This document shows, piece by piece, positions 1 to 11,201 of a DNA stretch of 64,000 nucleotides. A model generated the notes under the pieces. That model searched no databases. It saw only the letters and a list, made by a program, of their open reading frames with translations, and was not told the DNA's origin. The translations under genes were made by a program, and so were the position numbers. The stretch spans positions 4,744,041 through 4,808,040 of the forward strand of contig NC_054571.1 of the NCBI RefSeq assembly GCF_017654505.1, in the 5' to 3' direction. Source of the stretch: Polyodon spathula. Taxonomy: Eukaryota > Chordata > Actinopteri > Acipenseriformes > Polyodontidae. Numbering within the stretch: the stretch's first letter is position 1; every line of letters starts with the position of its first letter.

Positions 1-902
1 CTCAGCAAGAGAAAAATTTTGGAGCGTTTTCAGGAACTCCTTCCAGAAATAAAAAGTTTTTGGAAGAAAGAAATGAACACTACCAAGAGCTCAGTGATCA
101 ACTGTGGCTCACCGATTTAGCGTTTCTTACTGATTTGACTTCTAAACTGAACACCGTGAACCTTGAGCTTCAAGGGAAGGACACAACTTTGACACAGCTG
201 ATTGGATCAGTGAATGCGTTCCGAAGGAAGCTCAGATTGTGGAGCGCTCAAATCAAGAAGGGAGTTTTCACACACTTTCCTGGCCTAGCGAAGAAGCAGG
301 AAGAACATGCATCCTTCGACAAGGACATTTATGCTGAACAAATTGAAAAAATTTAAGTAGATTATGAAAGATGATTTGATGACTTCAAATACATGGAACC
401 CATAGCCACTTACCTTCAAAACCCTTTAGCTGACACCGATATCAGTGAAACTGCATCCATGATATTTGGTGAAACGTGACAATGCCGACCTAGAGATGGA
501 AATAATCACTCTTCAGAATGATCATCTGAGAAGGGATTTTGGACACTTGTGGAGAAACAGAAGTACCCCTTTTAATTTATCTATGCATAAGTGCTTTTTT
601 CAGATCCACATACTTGTGTGAGACTGCGTTTGAAGTACTTGAAGTCAATGTATAGATCTCGTTTGACGGATACCCAATACCCATTTTGGTTTGGTTGTCT
701 GTGATCCTTAATGTAAGTGCGAAGCAAATGGAAATGTTCATTTTAAAACTGAAAGCAAGTGTTAAGTTGTTTTCAGTACATATATCCTATATTTGGCTTT
801 CTAAAGATGGTTCTTCAAGAAGACAGAGTGACTTGGGAAGGTGTTCCCCTCAGCATGTTACATTTCTATTGCCCATGGATCAGTAAAGGTTGGGGACCGC
901 TG
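1..902 (+). pseudogene. hAT (Charlie/GTF2IRD2-like) DNA transposon, 3' part, decayed
   Basis: Remnant of a hAT-superfamily transposase; only its C-terminal half is in the window. Frame 1 reads up to about base 60, where a frameshift in a T-run moves the reading to the next frame (bases 60-356). There the protein contains LSDQLWLTDLAFLTDLTSKL, resembling the transposase-derived part of GTF2IRD2/ZBED-type proteins. Further stops and shifts follow. The hAT dimerisation block is still readable near 600-670 (STYLCETAF, then KSMYRSRLTD). The right terminal inverted repeat is at 888-902; its reverse complement is CAGCGGTCCCCAACC, the usual Charlie-type end. The left end lies outside the window. The element cannot encode a working enzyme. 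Confidence 0.8.
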
Positions 903-1796
903 GCTTAAATAATACATGTATTGCCCTATGTGCCTCTACCTCTTCTATTAATACAGCAGTCCTTTATTTAACATCAAATTCCTGCCTCTTGATCACTTCA
1001 ATAATATTCTTATTTGAAAGTAGTTGTGAACACCAGTCCTGGGTGCAGTGTGCAAATGGGAGCCCTACAGAGTGAACTGTACTATAACAAAAAGGCGTTG
1101 TATACTAGACCAGATTCTGTATCCAAAGTTAATGTACACAATTGTAGTAATTGAATGTACATTTCTTATTTCCATAATGGCATGTAAAATTATTCTGATG
1201 CAATCCAATGCAGTTGTATGTGTTTTATCATACAAACAATAGTGATACAATTGGCAAAATCTGGAAGTGGTCCACAATTCTATCAATAGCTACCCTTTCT
1301 ACCTGTCTCTGTACAGAAGCAATGCCATTGCTGTGCCACTACGTTGGTCACAGAGGATTTACCTTTAGTTTTGAGATGTTTCTCTGTCACACCCGCACAC
1401 ATGGGTCTGTAATATAGAATGCCATGCCTCCTCTGTATTCTATTTGCCCTGGGGTTGTTTCACAGGGTTTCTGGTTTAGACGTCCCTCTCTTTCTCAATA
1501 GTGAGCGTGGGCACGGCTGGCAGTGATTGGGTTGGAATCGTGTCTATCAGTGTTAATTAACGATAGGAAGCCAGACCTGCACTGTGCCCTGGCGTTTAAA
1601 GTAGTGAAAGTCAGATCCATTCCATCCTCACACTGTATTAGGGCTTTGTTGCTAAAGCGAAGTAATAAAAGTTTTTTTGTTTTTTTTCAAATAAACAGCC
1701 TTGGCTATAATGTACTATTCTACACTTGACATGCCTTCCAATCTCTGCACCTGATTAAAACTGACACTTTCCTCTTTCTATTTCTCTTTCCTATAG
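903..1796. other. ADGRL1 intron sequence, nothing recognised
   Basis: AT-rich sequence between the hAT end and the first latrophilin exon. A polypyrimidine tract and CTATAG acceptor end it at 1796. I see no coding, RNA gene or repeat that I can name. Confidence 0.5.
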
Positions 1797-1925
1797 CTAC
1801 GATGGGGAACCACCTGCTTACCAACCCAGTCCTACAGACTCGCTCAGGCACCAGCCCCTACAACACCCTGCTGGCTGAATCAGTGGGGTACAACCCCACC
1901 TCCCCAAGCGTCTTCAACTCCACTG
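1797..1925 (+). CDS. ADGRL1: Latrophilin-1 coding exon, cytoplasmic tail (third exon from the end)
   Basis: Exon of adhesion G-protein-coupled receptor L1 (latrophilin-1), a synaptic seven-helix receptor; this part is the intracellular tail after the last membrane helix. It follows a CTATAG acceptor and ends at a GTAAGC donor. It enters with two bases completing a codon, then reads [32 protein letters not shown] and ends in VFNST plus one extra base, so its downstream phase is 1. These blocks match the vertebrate latrophilin-1 tail closely ([27 protein letters not shown]). Upstream exons with the seven-helix region are not in the window. The next coding exon is 12.3 kb away. Assignment to ADGRL1 and not ADGRL2/3 rests mainly on the terminal exon. 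Confidence 0.93.
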
Positions 1926-3240
1926 GTAAGCAGACAAGTCAGAGGGGCCCTGATACTACAGACCCCATTGAGATCCGTTCTAATACTGATATGGAACAGT
2001 AATTGTAGACACACTGGTTCTGATATGGTAGGACGCTGTCTCTGGTTCTGATAATGGTACCATTACATTGCAATGGATTACCAGCAGAGTGAACTGGTTA
2101 ATACCAATCCCAGTGAAGAAATTCCAGTCCAGAAGCTTTAGCAGAGAGCCCACACCTGTATCTAAGATATTTCTATTATTATTGGAGCTCTGCATACTTC
2201 ATATTGATTTCTCTGTTAAATAATGTGCAGTTCAATTCTCACCTTGTTTGCTTTCTCACCGTGATACCATCACAGAAATCCTAACTTGTGAACTTGCAAC
2301 AGCTCTGCTGCAGCTACAGTGGCTTGTTTTAAAACATTCAGATGTATTGGCACGTCTGATTCCATCTTCCAGAGATAAAAATAGAAGCTAATAGGAGCAG
2401 CACAAATGTGTTTTAAAATGACAGTGTTGACAACCAATTTTCACGCAAAGGATGCAACGCTTGTCGGAAGCCTGTGTCCTGAAAATTCCATCTGCCAGCA
2501 CAATGTCTGATTAACCTTTCATATACCGAAAGGATTCTTTTTCAGTTCAATACATGAAATGTATATGTAAATATCAGGCGTCACAGTGGACAAATTGAGA
2601 GCCTGTGGTATACTCAACCCAGGGACTTATATAAGATAGAAAGATGTGCAGAATATCGATCATTCAGTATTAACCTAGCTGAGCTGTTAAAAATTGCTTG
2701 CAACTTAACCAAGGTACTTCCAGAGGTCATCAAATAAATTGGGTTCACAAGGGAGAACACTGAGCTTCCAAATTTGACCATTCCAAAACAAAGTGCATTT
2801 ATTTATTTATGTTTTATTTTTATTTTTTTGTGAATTTTTAATGTGTCTCTGCAAGCAAAGTGTATTTCAACACAATATATCCAATTTCTTAAAACAACCC
2901 TAGCTGAATTTCAAGACAGAGTACCAGTACAGCATTATAATATCAAAATGATATAGCGGGACAGGTCAGTGTCTAATTCATTCAGTGGCTGGAGACTGTG
3001 CTAAGGGTTAAAGATTTAAGCCTTTATGAGGTCAGGTTCATCACAGGGTATACCTATACAGTACTGAGTCTGTCTATCGCAAGATATACCATTTTAGAAT
3101 CCATATATTACACCAGCAATGTTCCTGACAAGGACTGTGCTCCTTCTTTACAATAATGAATAAAATGTTTCCCCAACAGTCTGGGATAGAAAAAAATATT
3201 TGCACTGAGAAAGAACGCACAACCTCTACAGTGCACTGCT
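1926..3240. other. ADGRL1 intron, start of the 12.3-kb intron
   Basis: Intronic sequence after the GTAAGC donor. It is AT-rich with a short TTTAT-rich tract near 2796-2830. I find no gene or named repeat before the small tandem repeat at 3241. Confidence 0.5.
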
Positions 3241-3367
3241 GTGAATGAACAAGTCCATCTTCAGGGCTAACTAGCAGAGATATTGTGAATGAACAAGTCC
3301 ATGTCCAGGGCTAACTAGTAGAGATCTTGTGAATGAACAAGTCCATCTCTAGGGCTAACTAGCTGGG
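3241..3367. repeat. Tandem repeat, 44-bp unit x about 2.9
   Basis: Three copies of a 44-bp unit start at 3241, 3285 and 3329. Each begins GTGAATGAACAAGTCCAT and contains AGGGCTAACTAG. They differ by a few substitutions and the third is slightly short. It lies inside the ADGRL1 intron and has no apparent coding content. Confidence 0.9.
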
Positions 3368-4384
3368 CTCAGCAGCGCTGCACAGGACCAAGAGGCTGCT
3401 TGAGGAATCCATCCCACAGCACCTTGATGTAATTTTGGTGACAGCTTTAGCAACACCATTACGAGGGCTGTTAGTTTACTAACAAGCAGGCTTCCCTCAG
3501 TCTCATGTGAGTACTAACTGATAAACTGCAGTTTCTGCAAGTTTTCCGAGCGTACGCTGGAAAAATGTCTCTTCTGAAGCTCTGCAAAGCACTCTGCATC
3601 CCTCACTCTGCACAGTGCTCTTCCCCAACAATAAAGGGGTGGCTGCATCCTCCCCCCATGGCCTGTTGCCAGAGGTGGTATTCGGAAAGGCTCGCGGCTC
3701 TTCACTGCGGAGGATATAATAGGTTCCTCCAGCCGGCGCAGATGCAAAAGCCTCAGGCAAAGCCACAAGGTGAGCAGCAGCTCTAGGGGCTTGCTGCCAC
3801 AGAGGGCTGACATCAGCACCTGAGCAACCCGGGCAAGCGCCCAGGGCCCAACGCCAGAGGGGGGCCCACACACATACAGAATTAAAAATGCAAATATGAG
3901 TAAATGTAATATTCCTGTGCCAGCTATCCTACTCAAGCTGCCTTTAGGAGTAGAAACTTGTACTTTTCACTAAACTAAACTGTATGCGTGCAGTGCAGTG
4001 AAACTTTTCAGAGCTCCCTCTTTTTTCTATTCTCTTTTCCTGCTTGCGTCCTGTTCCCTTAGTCCCGTATCTTCTCAATCCCTATTGTCTTCCGTTCTCC
4101 CCAGGGCTCTGTAAAGCCGAAAGCTATTGGCTGATCTCGACATACGTTATACAAATGTGGCAATGAAAGACATCCTGTAATTGGTACACTTTTACTTTCC
4201 ACAAATCAAGACTTTCATTTGACAAGCGTTTTGTCTAGCATCATTATCATAATACTATTATTAGCATAATGCCTATACGACTATAATTGTAATTATATGA
4301 TTTTAAATTTTAAAAATTTAAAAAATTTTACCTGCCAAGCCTCTGGAACCTCCAAAAAAAAGAAACTCAAATCTCGATGTCGGG
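3368..4384. other. Intron sequence with a GC-rich unclassified block
   Basis: Bases 3500-3940 are GC-richer than the surroundings and stay open in two frames of the minus strand for 120-140 codons. Neither translation resembles a protein family I know. The block could be the end of a DNA transposon (it contains GAGGGGGGCCCAC), but I cannot place terminal repeats. The rest, 3940-4384, is AT-rich intron. Confidence 0.35.
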
Positions 4385-4835
4385 CTCTTAAGTGGCACAT
4401 CCAGTAAAGTTGCTCCACGCAGAATGCAGGATGTGCCCTATAGCTTGGGGATCGCAGGTTCAAGACCAGGCTAGGTCACAGCCAACCATGACCAGGAAGG
4501 GAGGGCTTAGGTCGTGTGGGGAATCCATGGCTCACCACACATCAGCAAACCCTAAGGCCAATAGGGCGCCTGTGGTTCTGCAGTGGAGCCTCCAGATCTG
4601 TGTTGTCCTCCGGCACTATAGGTCTGGTGGCCTCACTGTGGATCCGCAGTGTGTAAAGTGATGGATTGGCAGGCGCGTGTTTTGGAGGATACGCGCTCCA
4701 GCCTCCGTTTCCCAAGTCAGTGTGGGGGGTGCGAGCGGTGAGCCAAGGATACAGATGATAATTGGGCACACTAAATTGGGGAGGAAACCGAAGTAAAAAA
4801 ATTGGAAACGACTAAATTTAAAAAAAAAATAATAA
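4385..4835 (+). mobile_element. tRNA-derived SINE, about 450 bp
   Basis: A short interspersed element with a tRNA-like Pol III promoter: an A-box-like TGGCACATCCAG at 4393-4404 and a B-box-like GGTTCAAGACC at 4457-4467 (tRNA consensus GGTTCGAATCC). The body contains TTGTCCTCCG and CGGTGAGCCAAGG, and the tail contains GGGCACACTAAATTGGGGAG followed by an A-rich end. This layout matches a long tRNA-headed SINE that I recognise from fish genomes, including sturgeon-like ones, although I cannot name the family. It sits in the sense direction in the ADGRL1 intron just upstream of the DIRS element. Confidence 0.7.
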
Positions 4836-4956
4836 TAATTTAAAAATCTGTTTGTCAAAAATGGAAGGAAAAGGCTACAAAAACAGAAAATAAAAAACTG
4901 CAATAAATACCCTGTCAAATTTTCTATGCAAATTAAAAAAATATTATTTCTGGAAA

Positions 4957-7100
4957 GTGCATGTTCTGTTTTCTGTTAATTGTGTGGGGGGCACTGGAGT
5001 CCATTGCCGGGGGCCCACAAAAACCTGGCGCTGGCATTATTGCTACAGGCCTGGGGCCCCTTTTCAGAGAACCATCTGGAGTATTGGCGTCAGTGCACCG
5101 CAGACATCTGGGTGCTTTTTACCTTTCAAACTGGCTACTCATTGCAGTTCAAAACATGGTACCCCCCTTCCGGGGCCTAACTCCAACGTCGGACGCCGCT
5201 GTGGTGCCTCAGGAGGGAGCAGCTATGTTGTAAAAACGGGCTATTCGTATAGTACACCCCCTCCAGTTGGAGGAAGGGTTCTACTCCAGGTACTTCCTGG
5301 TGCCTAAGTGGGATGATGGCCTCAGTCCAATCCTCTACCTCAGACAGGTTAACCACGGTGGACCTCAAAGACATTTTCCACATCCCCATAAAACTGGTGC
5401 ACAGGAAATACCTGCGGTTCACCTTTCAGGGAACAGCTTACAAGCCCCAGGTCTTGCCGTTTGGCCTCTCTCTAGCAACCCGTGCCTTTTTGAGGTGCAT
5501 GGAAGCTATCCTGGCCCCACTGAGATTCAAAGGCATCAGATTACTCAATTATTTAGAGGACTGGCTCATCTGTGCCGTCTCACACGGAGCTTGTCACTGG
5601 CCACCTCAATGGTTGGGCTTTAAGGTGAATCAGGCGAAGAGCCGCTCACGCCTTCTCAGACAGCCCCCTATCTAGGAGTGTGCTTGGACTCCAGGACTAT
5701 GCTGTCCACTCTGTCAGATGTCAGAATGCACTAGCTGCCTGTTACAGCTTTTTAGCTCAACAGGGCGCTCATGGTACTGAAGTTCCAGAAACTTAATGGC
5801 AGCAGCTTCTCAGACCCTATCTTTGGGTCTCCTGCACATGTGCCCTCTAAAAACCTTGATAAACAGCAGGGTTTTTCAGCCCGCATTGAACCGCGACCAC
5901 CTATTGACAGGGTTTCGCTACAGTCTAAAGGCACACTCTTGGTGGAAACAGCCATCTGCCCGGGATGAAAAAATTTGGGCAGCAGAACTCTTCTCAAGGA
6001 CAGTCCCTGCGCCTCATAGTGGAGGTGAACCCCGAGGTTGTAGCCTTATTTGAGAGAGATTCGGAAGATCAAAGATATATCTCAGATATACCTCCCAGGA
6101 ACCAGCGCAGTGCCCATTCTGGCTCTCAATAATACGAGGCAGGGACACACTGGCGGTAAATGCCTTGGCACACCAGTGGCCAAGGCAAGTGTTGTATGCC
6201 TTCCCACTGTGTCTAGAGAAAATCAGGCAGGACTGGGCCAAGGTGTGCCTAGTAGCCCCATTATAGTCCCAAGAGTCTGGAGACTGCCCAAGGGCCGTGA
6301 CCTGCTCAGTCAGGCAAGGGGAACCTCACGACATACTGACCCATCGAGCCTGCAGCTCTGGGTCTGGCCCCTGAACGGCTGTATTTGAACCATCTGGGTC
6401 TGTCTAATAGTGTTATTGACACCTTACAAAATGCCAGAGCAGCATCCACACATTGCCAGTACAGGTATAAGTGGAGTGTCTAACAGACGTGGTGTCTGCC
6501 TCATGGGTTCGACCCCACAACTTGTCCCATGGCAATAATACAGTAATTTTTGCAGGACCTGTTTGTTAAAATTGGCACGGTCACCCCAGGAGTTCAAATT
6601 CCCGGAGGGACAATTTTTGAAAGGGGTTTGGTGGCTTTGGCCGCCAATGAAGGTCATTGTCCCTCGCTGGAAGTTAAACATGGTGCTCAATGCACTCTTG
6701 AAGCCTTCATTTGAGCCCATGCATTCAACTGAGCTGAAATATTATTGCTCAAGCGACTGTTTGCTTGCTATCACTTTCGCAAAGTGGATGAGCAAGATGC
6801 AGGTTTTCTCCTTAGCGAAAGCCTGCTTACTTTTTACAGAGGCCAAGACAAGGTTTGTGCTCCATACCAATCCTGCCTTTTGCCGAACATGGTCCCATGG
6901 TCAAGCCCTGCCTAAGCAGAGGCTGTCCAAATGAATGCCTATGAGCTGGCCCCCTCCAGAAAGCTCACTCCCCATTCCTTCAGGGGCATGGCAACTTTGT
7001 GAGCTTTATTCCAGGGTGCATTTGTCAAGGACATTTGCAATGCAGCGGTGTGAGCTACTCCCCATATCTTTACTAAATGTTGTGGATCCTCTGGCTTGGA
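4957..7100 (+). pseudogene. DIRS1-type retrotransposon: reverse transcriptase/RNase H and tyrosine recombinase, degenerate
   Basis: Coding remnant of a DIRS-order element, which integrates with a tyrosine recombinase instead of a DDE integrase. Reverse-transcriptase blocks are spread over three frames at about 5000-5680: GFYSRYF (about 5270), then TVDLKDIFHIPI, HRKYLRFTFQGTAY, VLPFGLSLA, and the catalytic box as LNYLEDWLI, where the usual second position YLDD is changed to YLED. The recombinase region begins near 6390 (LSNSVIDTLQNARA, YKWSV) and continues at 6640-6900 (NALLKPSFEP, AKACLLFTEAKTRFVL). It ends near 7080, where the segment normally carrying the catalytic tyrosine reads IFTKCC. 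Many stops and shifts make it inactive. It lies in sense orientation in the ADGRL1 intron. Confidence 0.87.
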
Positions 7101-7280
7101 ACTAGAGGGTTAAAGGTGGCTTCTGACCCTTACAACACAGGCATAGAGGTGAGTTTCTCCCTCAGTTTTTGAGACTGAGCTACTTGTTGCTGTGGCCCAG
7201 AATGGTAACTCACAAGGCAGCCTTGGCTTAGCCTTGTAGCATTCCGGTCGTGCAGCAATCTTGGGATCGTGACCCATTTG

Positions 7281-7490
7281 GTAATGGTTACTTGTTGTAC
7301 CTGAACCCTGAAATAGAAATGTAAAAATGACACTGAATTGTGTGCATGCAGTCCTGTTATGCCCTCGGGTCAGGCATGACTGCGTCACAGATGCTCGGCT
7401 TAGTATATTTATTTAGGTTTCGGGCCTTAAAGAGGTTAATACCCATTCAGTAATGGTTACATTTCTATTTCAGGGAACCAGGGTTATGAT
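7281..7490. repeat. Inverted/direct repeats at the DIRS 3' end
   Basis: CCCTGAAATAGAAATGT at 7306-7322 is the exact reverse complement of 7459-7475, and GTAATGGTTA occurs in direct orientation at 7281-7290 and 7450-7459. DIRS elements end in inverted terminal repeats plus an internal complementary region, so I read this as the right terminus of the preceding element. The exact boundary is not defined. Confidence 0.65.
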
Positions 7491-8082
7491 AGTAACCTAA
7501 TGTTTTCATATTTGTACATAAACTCCACTATAAATCACATATATTTTGTATGCATTTACTCCTAGTAGTGCAATATATACTGCATAAAGCAGTGTGTAGC
7601 TGTGGGGGTGTAATATGTAATTTACAGTAGGGGCACAGTGTAATAAATGACATGCCAAGCACTCCTCTTATTTAATGTAATTGAGATGTGAGGAGTGTGG
7701 TTGGTGTTCTCCATGGCCAGTCACTTCTCATTGCAGCGGCCAAGAAGCTTCGGGCTCATTAATTACAATGACATTCCAGAATTGGCTGATTGTAAATGCG
7801 CTGTGATGCTTATTAAAACCCCATTCGAGATGTGATCATGATTACCATTTTATTTGGAGCATTAGTTACTACACAGACCTAATTAATTGCAGTGTCATTC
7901 AATACAAGAGCAGGCAAGATGAGACACAGACATGTCCTTCAAAACTTTATAAAATCTCAGACCAAAAAAGTCACCGCTTTGTTTTAACATTTCTGTACTG
8001 TCTGTCTAGTAATTCCAAATGCCCTGTGCAGACTTTTTTTTTTTTATTAAACACGCACATTATATTGATACACACACACACA
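7491..8082. other. Intron sequence, no gene
   Basis: AT-rich intron with a T-run (about 8034-8045) and a short CA tract (8070-8084) at the left edge of the next transposon. Nothing else is recognisable. Confidence 0.5.
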
Positions 8083-9168
8083 CAGTGGTTTGCAGAAGTA
8101 ATCACCTCCTACCAATAATGTTACATTTTGTTGAATTACAAATATTGTATGCATAGTTTTTCAAACAAACTTTTTTTTTTATTCAAAGCTGTAGTCATTA
8201 AACTGAACACTGTTATATGAAGAGGTTAAATGTCAGCAAAACTTGCAAAGAAAATGTACAAAGTGAAATTTTTACTAGTTGCATAAGTATTCAGCCCCTT
8301 AAGTCAGTACTTGGTAGAAGCACCTTTTGCAGCAATTACTGCTATGAATATTTTTGGATAGGTCTCTACTAGCTTTGCAGAGTAGGATGGTGAAATTTTT
8401 GCCCATTCTTCACAGGGAAATTGCTCCAGTTCTGATAAGTTTGTTGGGGATCATCGATGGACTGAAATCTTCAAGTCTCGCCAAAAATTTTCGATTGGAT
8501 TCAAGTCAGGACTTTGACTGGGCCACTCAAGAACATTAATTCTCTTCTTGTTCAACCACTCCAGTGTGGATTTGGCTTTGTGCTTCGGGTCATTGTCCTG
8601 CTGAAATGTAAATTTCCTCCTCAGTTTCAGAGTCTTGGCTGAGTCAAACAGGTTTTCCTCAAGGATTTGCCTGTACTTTGCACCGTCCATTCTCCCCTCT
8701 ATCCTGATAAGCTTCCCAGTCCATGCTGAAAAGAAGCATCCCCATAACATGATGCTGCCACCACCATGCTTGACAGTTGGGATGGTGTTGACTGGGTGAC
8801 GTGCAGTGTTGGGCTTACGCTAGACATAACAATTAGAATTTAGACCGAAAAATTCAATTTTTGTCTCGTCTGACCACAAAACCTTTTTCCACATGTCTGC
8901 AGTATCATCTAATGTTTTTCTTGCAAACTCCATACATGCTTTAAGATGAGGCTTTTTGGCTTCTTTCTTGCCATCCGTCTATACAGGCCAGCTTTGTGTA
9001 GGGACCGACTTATTGTTGATGTGTGAACACTGCCTCCCATCTCAGACACAGAACTTTGCAGATCTCTCAAGGTCATTGTTGGCTTCAGAGTGACATCCCG
9101 AACCAGTTTCCTGCTTGCCCGGCTGCTCAGGTTGGGAGAGCGACCTGATCTGGGTAAAGTCTTCATAA
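8083..9168 (-). pseudogene. Tc1/mariner transposon, truncated at its 5' side
   Basis: Minus-strand Tc1-type transposase remnant. From high to low coordinates it reads the DNA-binding half at 8909-9166 (LPRSGRSPNLSSRASRKLVR, TLRDLQSSV) and the DDE catalytic half at 8451-8750 ([24 protein letters not shown] with the second Asp, and [11 protein letters not shown] with the third acidic residue). The frame is broken between the halves. The left terminal repeat begins CAGTGGTTTGC at about 8083. No matching right repeat is present: the coding sequence stops abruptly near 9168, where a different retroelement begins. It is inactive. Confidence 0.88.
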
Positions 9169-9169
9169 T

Positions 9170-10710
9170 ACAGAGAGAGGCTGTTCCAGTGTGTGATTAA
9201 TGTGGCCCACATCTTTATATCCTTTCTGGCTTCGGGCAATATATTGATGAAGGAGTTTAAGTTTTTTGAGGTAGTGTGCCAGAAGATTAGAAAATAACGC
9301 TCTACCCTGGGGGGTGATGTGTAATGCAAAGTGGAAATGTCTGAGAAGAGGTAATAGGTCACGTTTTTTTGATGGAAGAGGAGACTTGGAAGCTATTAAT
9401 GAGAGAGCAAATGTGTTCCAGTTCAACAGGAGGGAGTCTGGCTTTGAATTTTTCTGTATCAAGTGTTATTCCTAGAAATTCCAGTGACTTGACTGGGTTG
9501 ATGGTTTTTTATTCAGAAAGTGAAATGCCGACAGCAGAAAAAAACATTTTTTAAATGGTTGATTGCTTGAGCAGGAGGGTCTGATGGAGGGGAGATAAGA
9601 AGGAAATCGTCCATTAAGTGGAGGAGAAATGGAACATGGTAGGAGTAGAGGAGAATCCAGCAAAGTGCTTCAGAGTGTCAGATTTTTTTAGGCTGCTGTG
9701 GCAGCCGAGTGTAAGCTGAGTAGTGAAGTTGTATTCACCCTCCCAGCAGATACTGAACAGGTGGCAAAGGGAGGGATGGATGGGCATAACTTTGAAAGCA
9801 TCTGAGATATCGGCTTTAGCCAGCCTGGAACCTGCTATTATTATGGATTTAATAGCATCTGATATCTTGACGTAATATAGGGAGAATTGGTCTTGTGGAA
9901 TGAGATCATTTATACAAGATATACTGGTTCCTCGAGGTGCTGATAGGTCAATGATGAGGCATTTTTTTTCCTGAATATTTGCGAGCTGCAGTGCTTAAAG
10001 GGTTGATGCAATAGGTAGAAAAAGGAGGAGCTATGAATGGACCAACCATAAAGCTTTTATCGATTTCAGCTTGAATGAGAGAGCTGACAGTTTTTGGTTC
10101 GATTAAGGCAGAACGCAGATTTTTGCATATGTAAGATTTCGGAATGTTGGAATTTCGGAAAGCCCAGTGAAGAATCCGTTTGACAAACCGTCAGTTAGAT
10201 AGAAAGTAAACAGTTTGTCTGGGTGATATTGAAGCACTTTTTCTAGTGCTGGAATATTTATAGGTGTGAAGACTAACAATAAATTTGATTGTCATTTGGG
10301 AATGGATGGTCAGATGGATTTTGAGTGAGCGTCCCCGCAGAAGATGTGGAGATATCTGCAGGTTTTGTGGTAACAAACAGCAGTGTTGAAATTATTACAA
10401 ATCTGTAATTTCAGATACTCTTGTATTAAGCGTGGAGCAGAGGAGCATTGACCAGGTTTGAATGAGCCTGCAGTTGGTTTTGAACAGAGGGAGGTAGGAT
10501 GCGCTGTGGAAGCAGCTTTTTGTGAGAAAGCTTTGTGGTACTCATAGAACAGGTACCCCAGTATCTTACAGAGAGGTCCACGTTGTAGAATAGATATTGA
10601 TCCAGCTCGTCACGGCGGTATGGGTAGACTGAGCAGAGAACGTCAGGAAAAATGCAAAAAGCGAGGGCGAACTCCCCAGGGTTAAATTCTTCAACAGGCA
10701 TAGGTCACAG
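9170..10710 (-). pseudogene. Reverse-transcriptase retroelement remnant (DIRS/Ngaro-like RT with an MDD box)
   Basis: Minus-strand coding remnant spread over several frames. Reading from 10700 downward: an N-terminal region (MPVEEFNPGEFALAF), a block with GPFIAPPF near 10030, LIIDLSAPRGTSISCINDLI (about 9895-9960), then AKADISDAFKVMPIHP (about 9770-9830), WEGEYNF, the catalytic box FLLHLMDDFL (about 9610-9640), EFLGITLDT (about 9460-9490), and a downstream segment with KMWATLITHWNSLSLYYED. Block order and wording match RTs of tyrosine-recombinase retroelements of fish, different from the DIRS1 copy at 5 kb. I found no recombinase part, because the element is cut at about 9170 by the Tc1 junction. 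Family placement is an inference; that it is an RT is well supported. Confidence 0.75.
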
Positions 10711-11201
10711 GATTTGAGGGTAGCTGAAATTATGCCAGTCATTTATGCCAGTCAATTATGAAGTCATCTGAGTCGGACAAAGAAGAAAGGCGACAACGTT
10801 TCGACATTGCTGAAGCAAGTTGAGTAGGTTGAGTCACTATTCGGATGCAGTGTGAACGTTTGTAAAACAAAACACTAGACAGGGAAGGCGGGTGTGAATA
10901 AGAAATTTGGTAGTGCTAGACAGCAATTAAGGGCCCCAGCTCTCACCCACCAAATATCGCTAAAAGGCAACATTTATAACTTCCCAGTACAATAAGCATG
11001 CTCTGCTGCAAATACTGTGTCTTTTCTTGGCACCAGTCTTCCAGGCTCTTCTACAAGCATTAGGTGAGCTCAGTCTTGCAGGGATGTCAGTCAGTCCTGA
11101 TATGAAACTGCTTTTTCCTTTTTCTAATACTCACTGATGCCTGCAGTTACTACAGCATATTCTTGCATGGAAATCTTTACAACTTGAACCTTGTTTTTTT
11201 G
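10711..11201. other. Intron sequence, probably upstream part of the RT element
   Basis: Contains two short near-copies of ATTATGCCAGTCA at about 10725-10750. I recognise no coding block. It may be the leader of the minus-strand retroelement. Confidence 0.35.

Noticed and set aside
3503..3936. Two overlapping minus-strand open frames of 122 and 140 codons
   Set aside because: GC-rich block open in two frames at once, no recognisable domain, no splice or promoter support; more likely transposon or chance.
4392..4470. Functional tRNA gene
   Set aside because: A- and B-box-like motifs are present but the sequence does not fold as a cloverleaf with an anticodon arm, and it continues into a SINE body.
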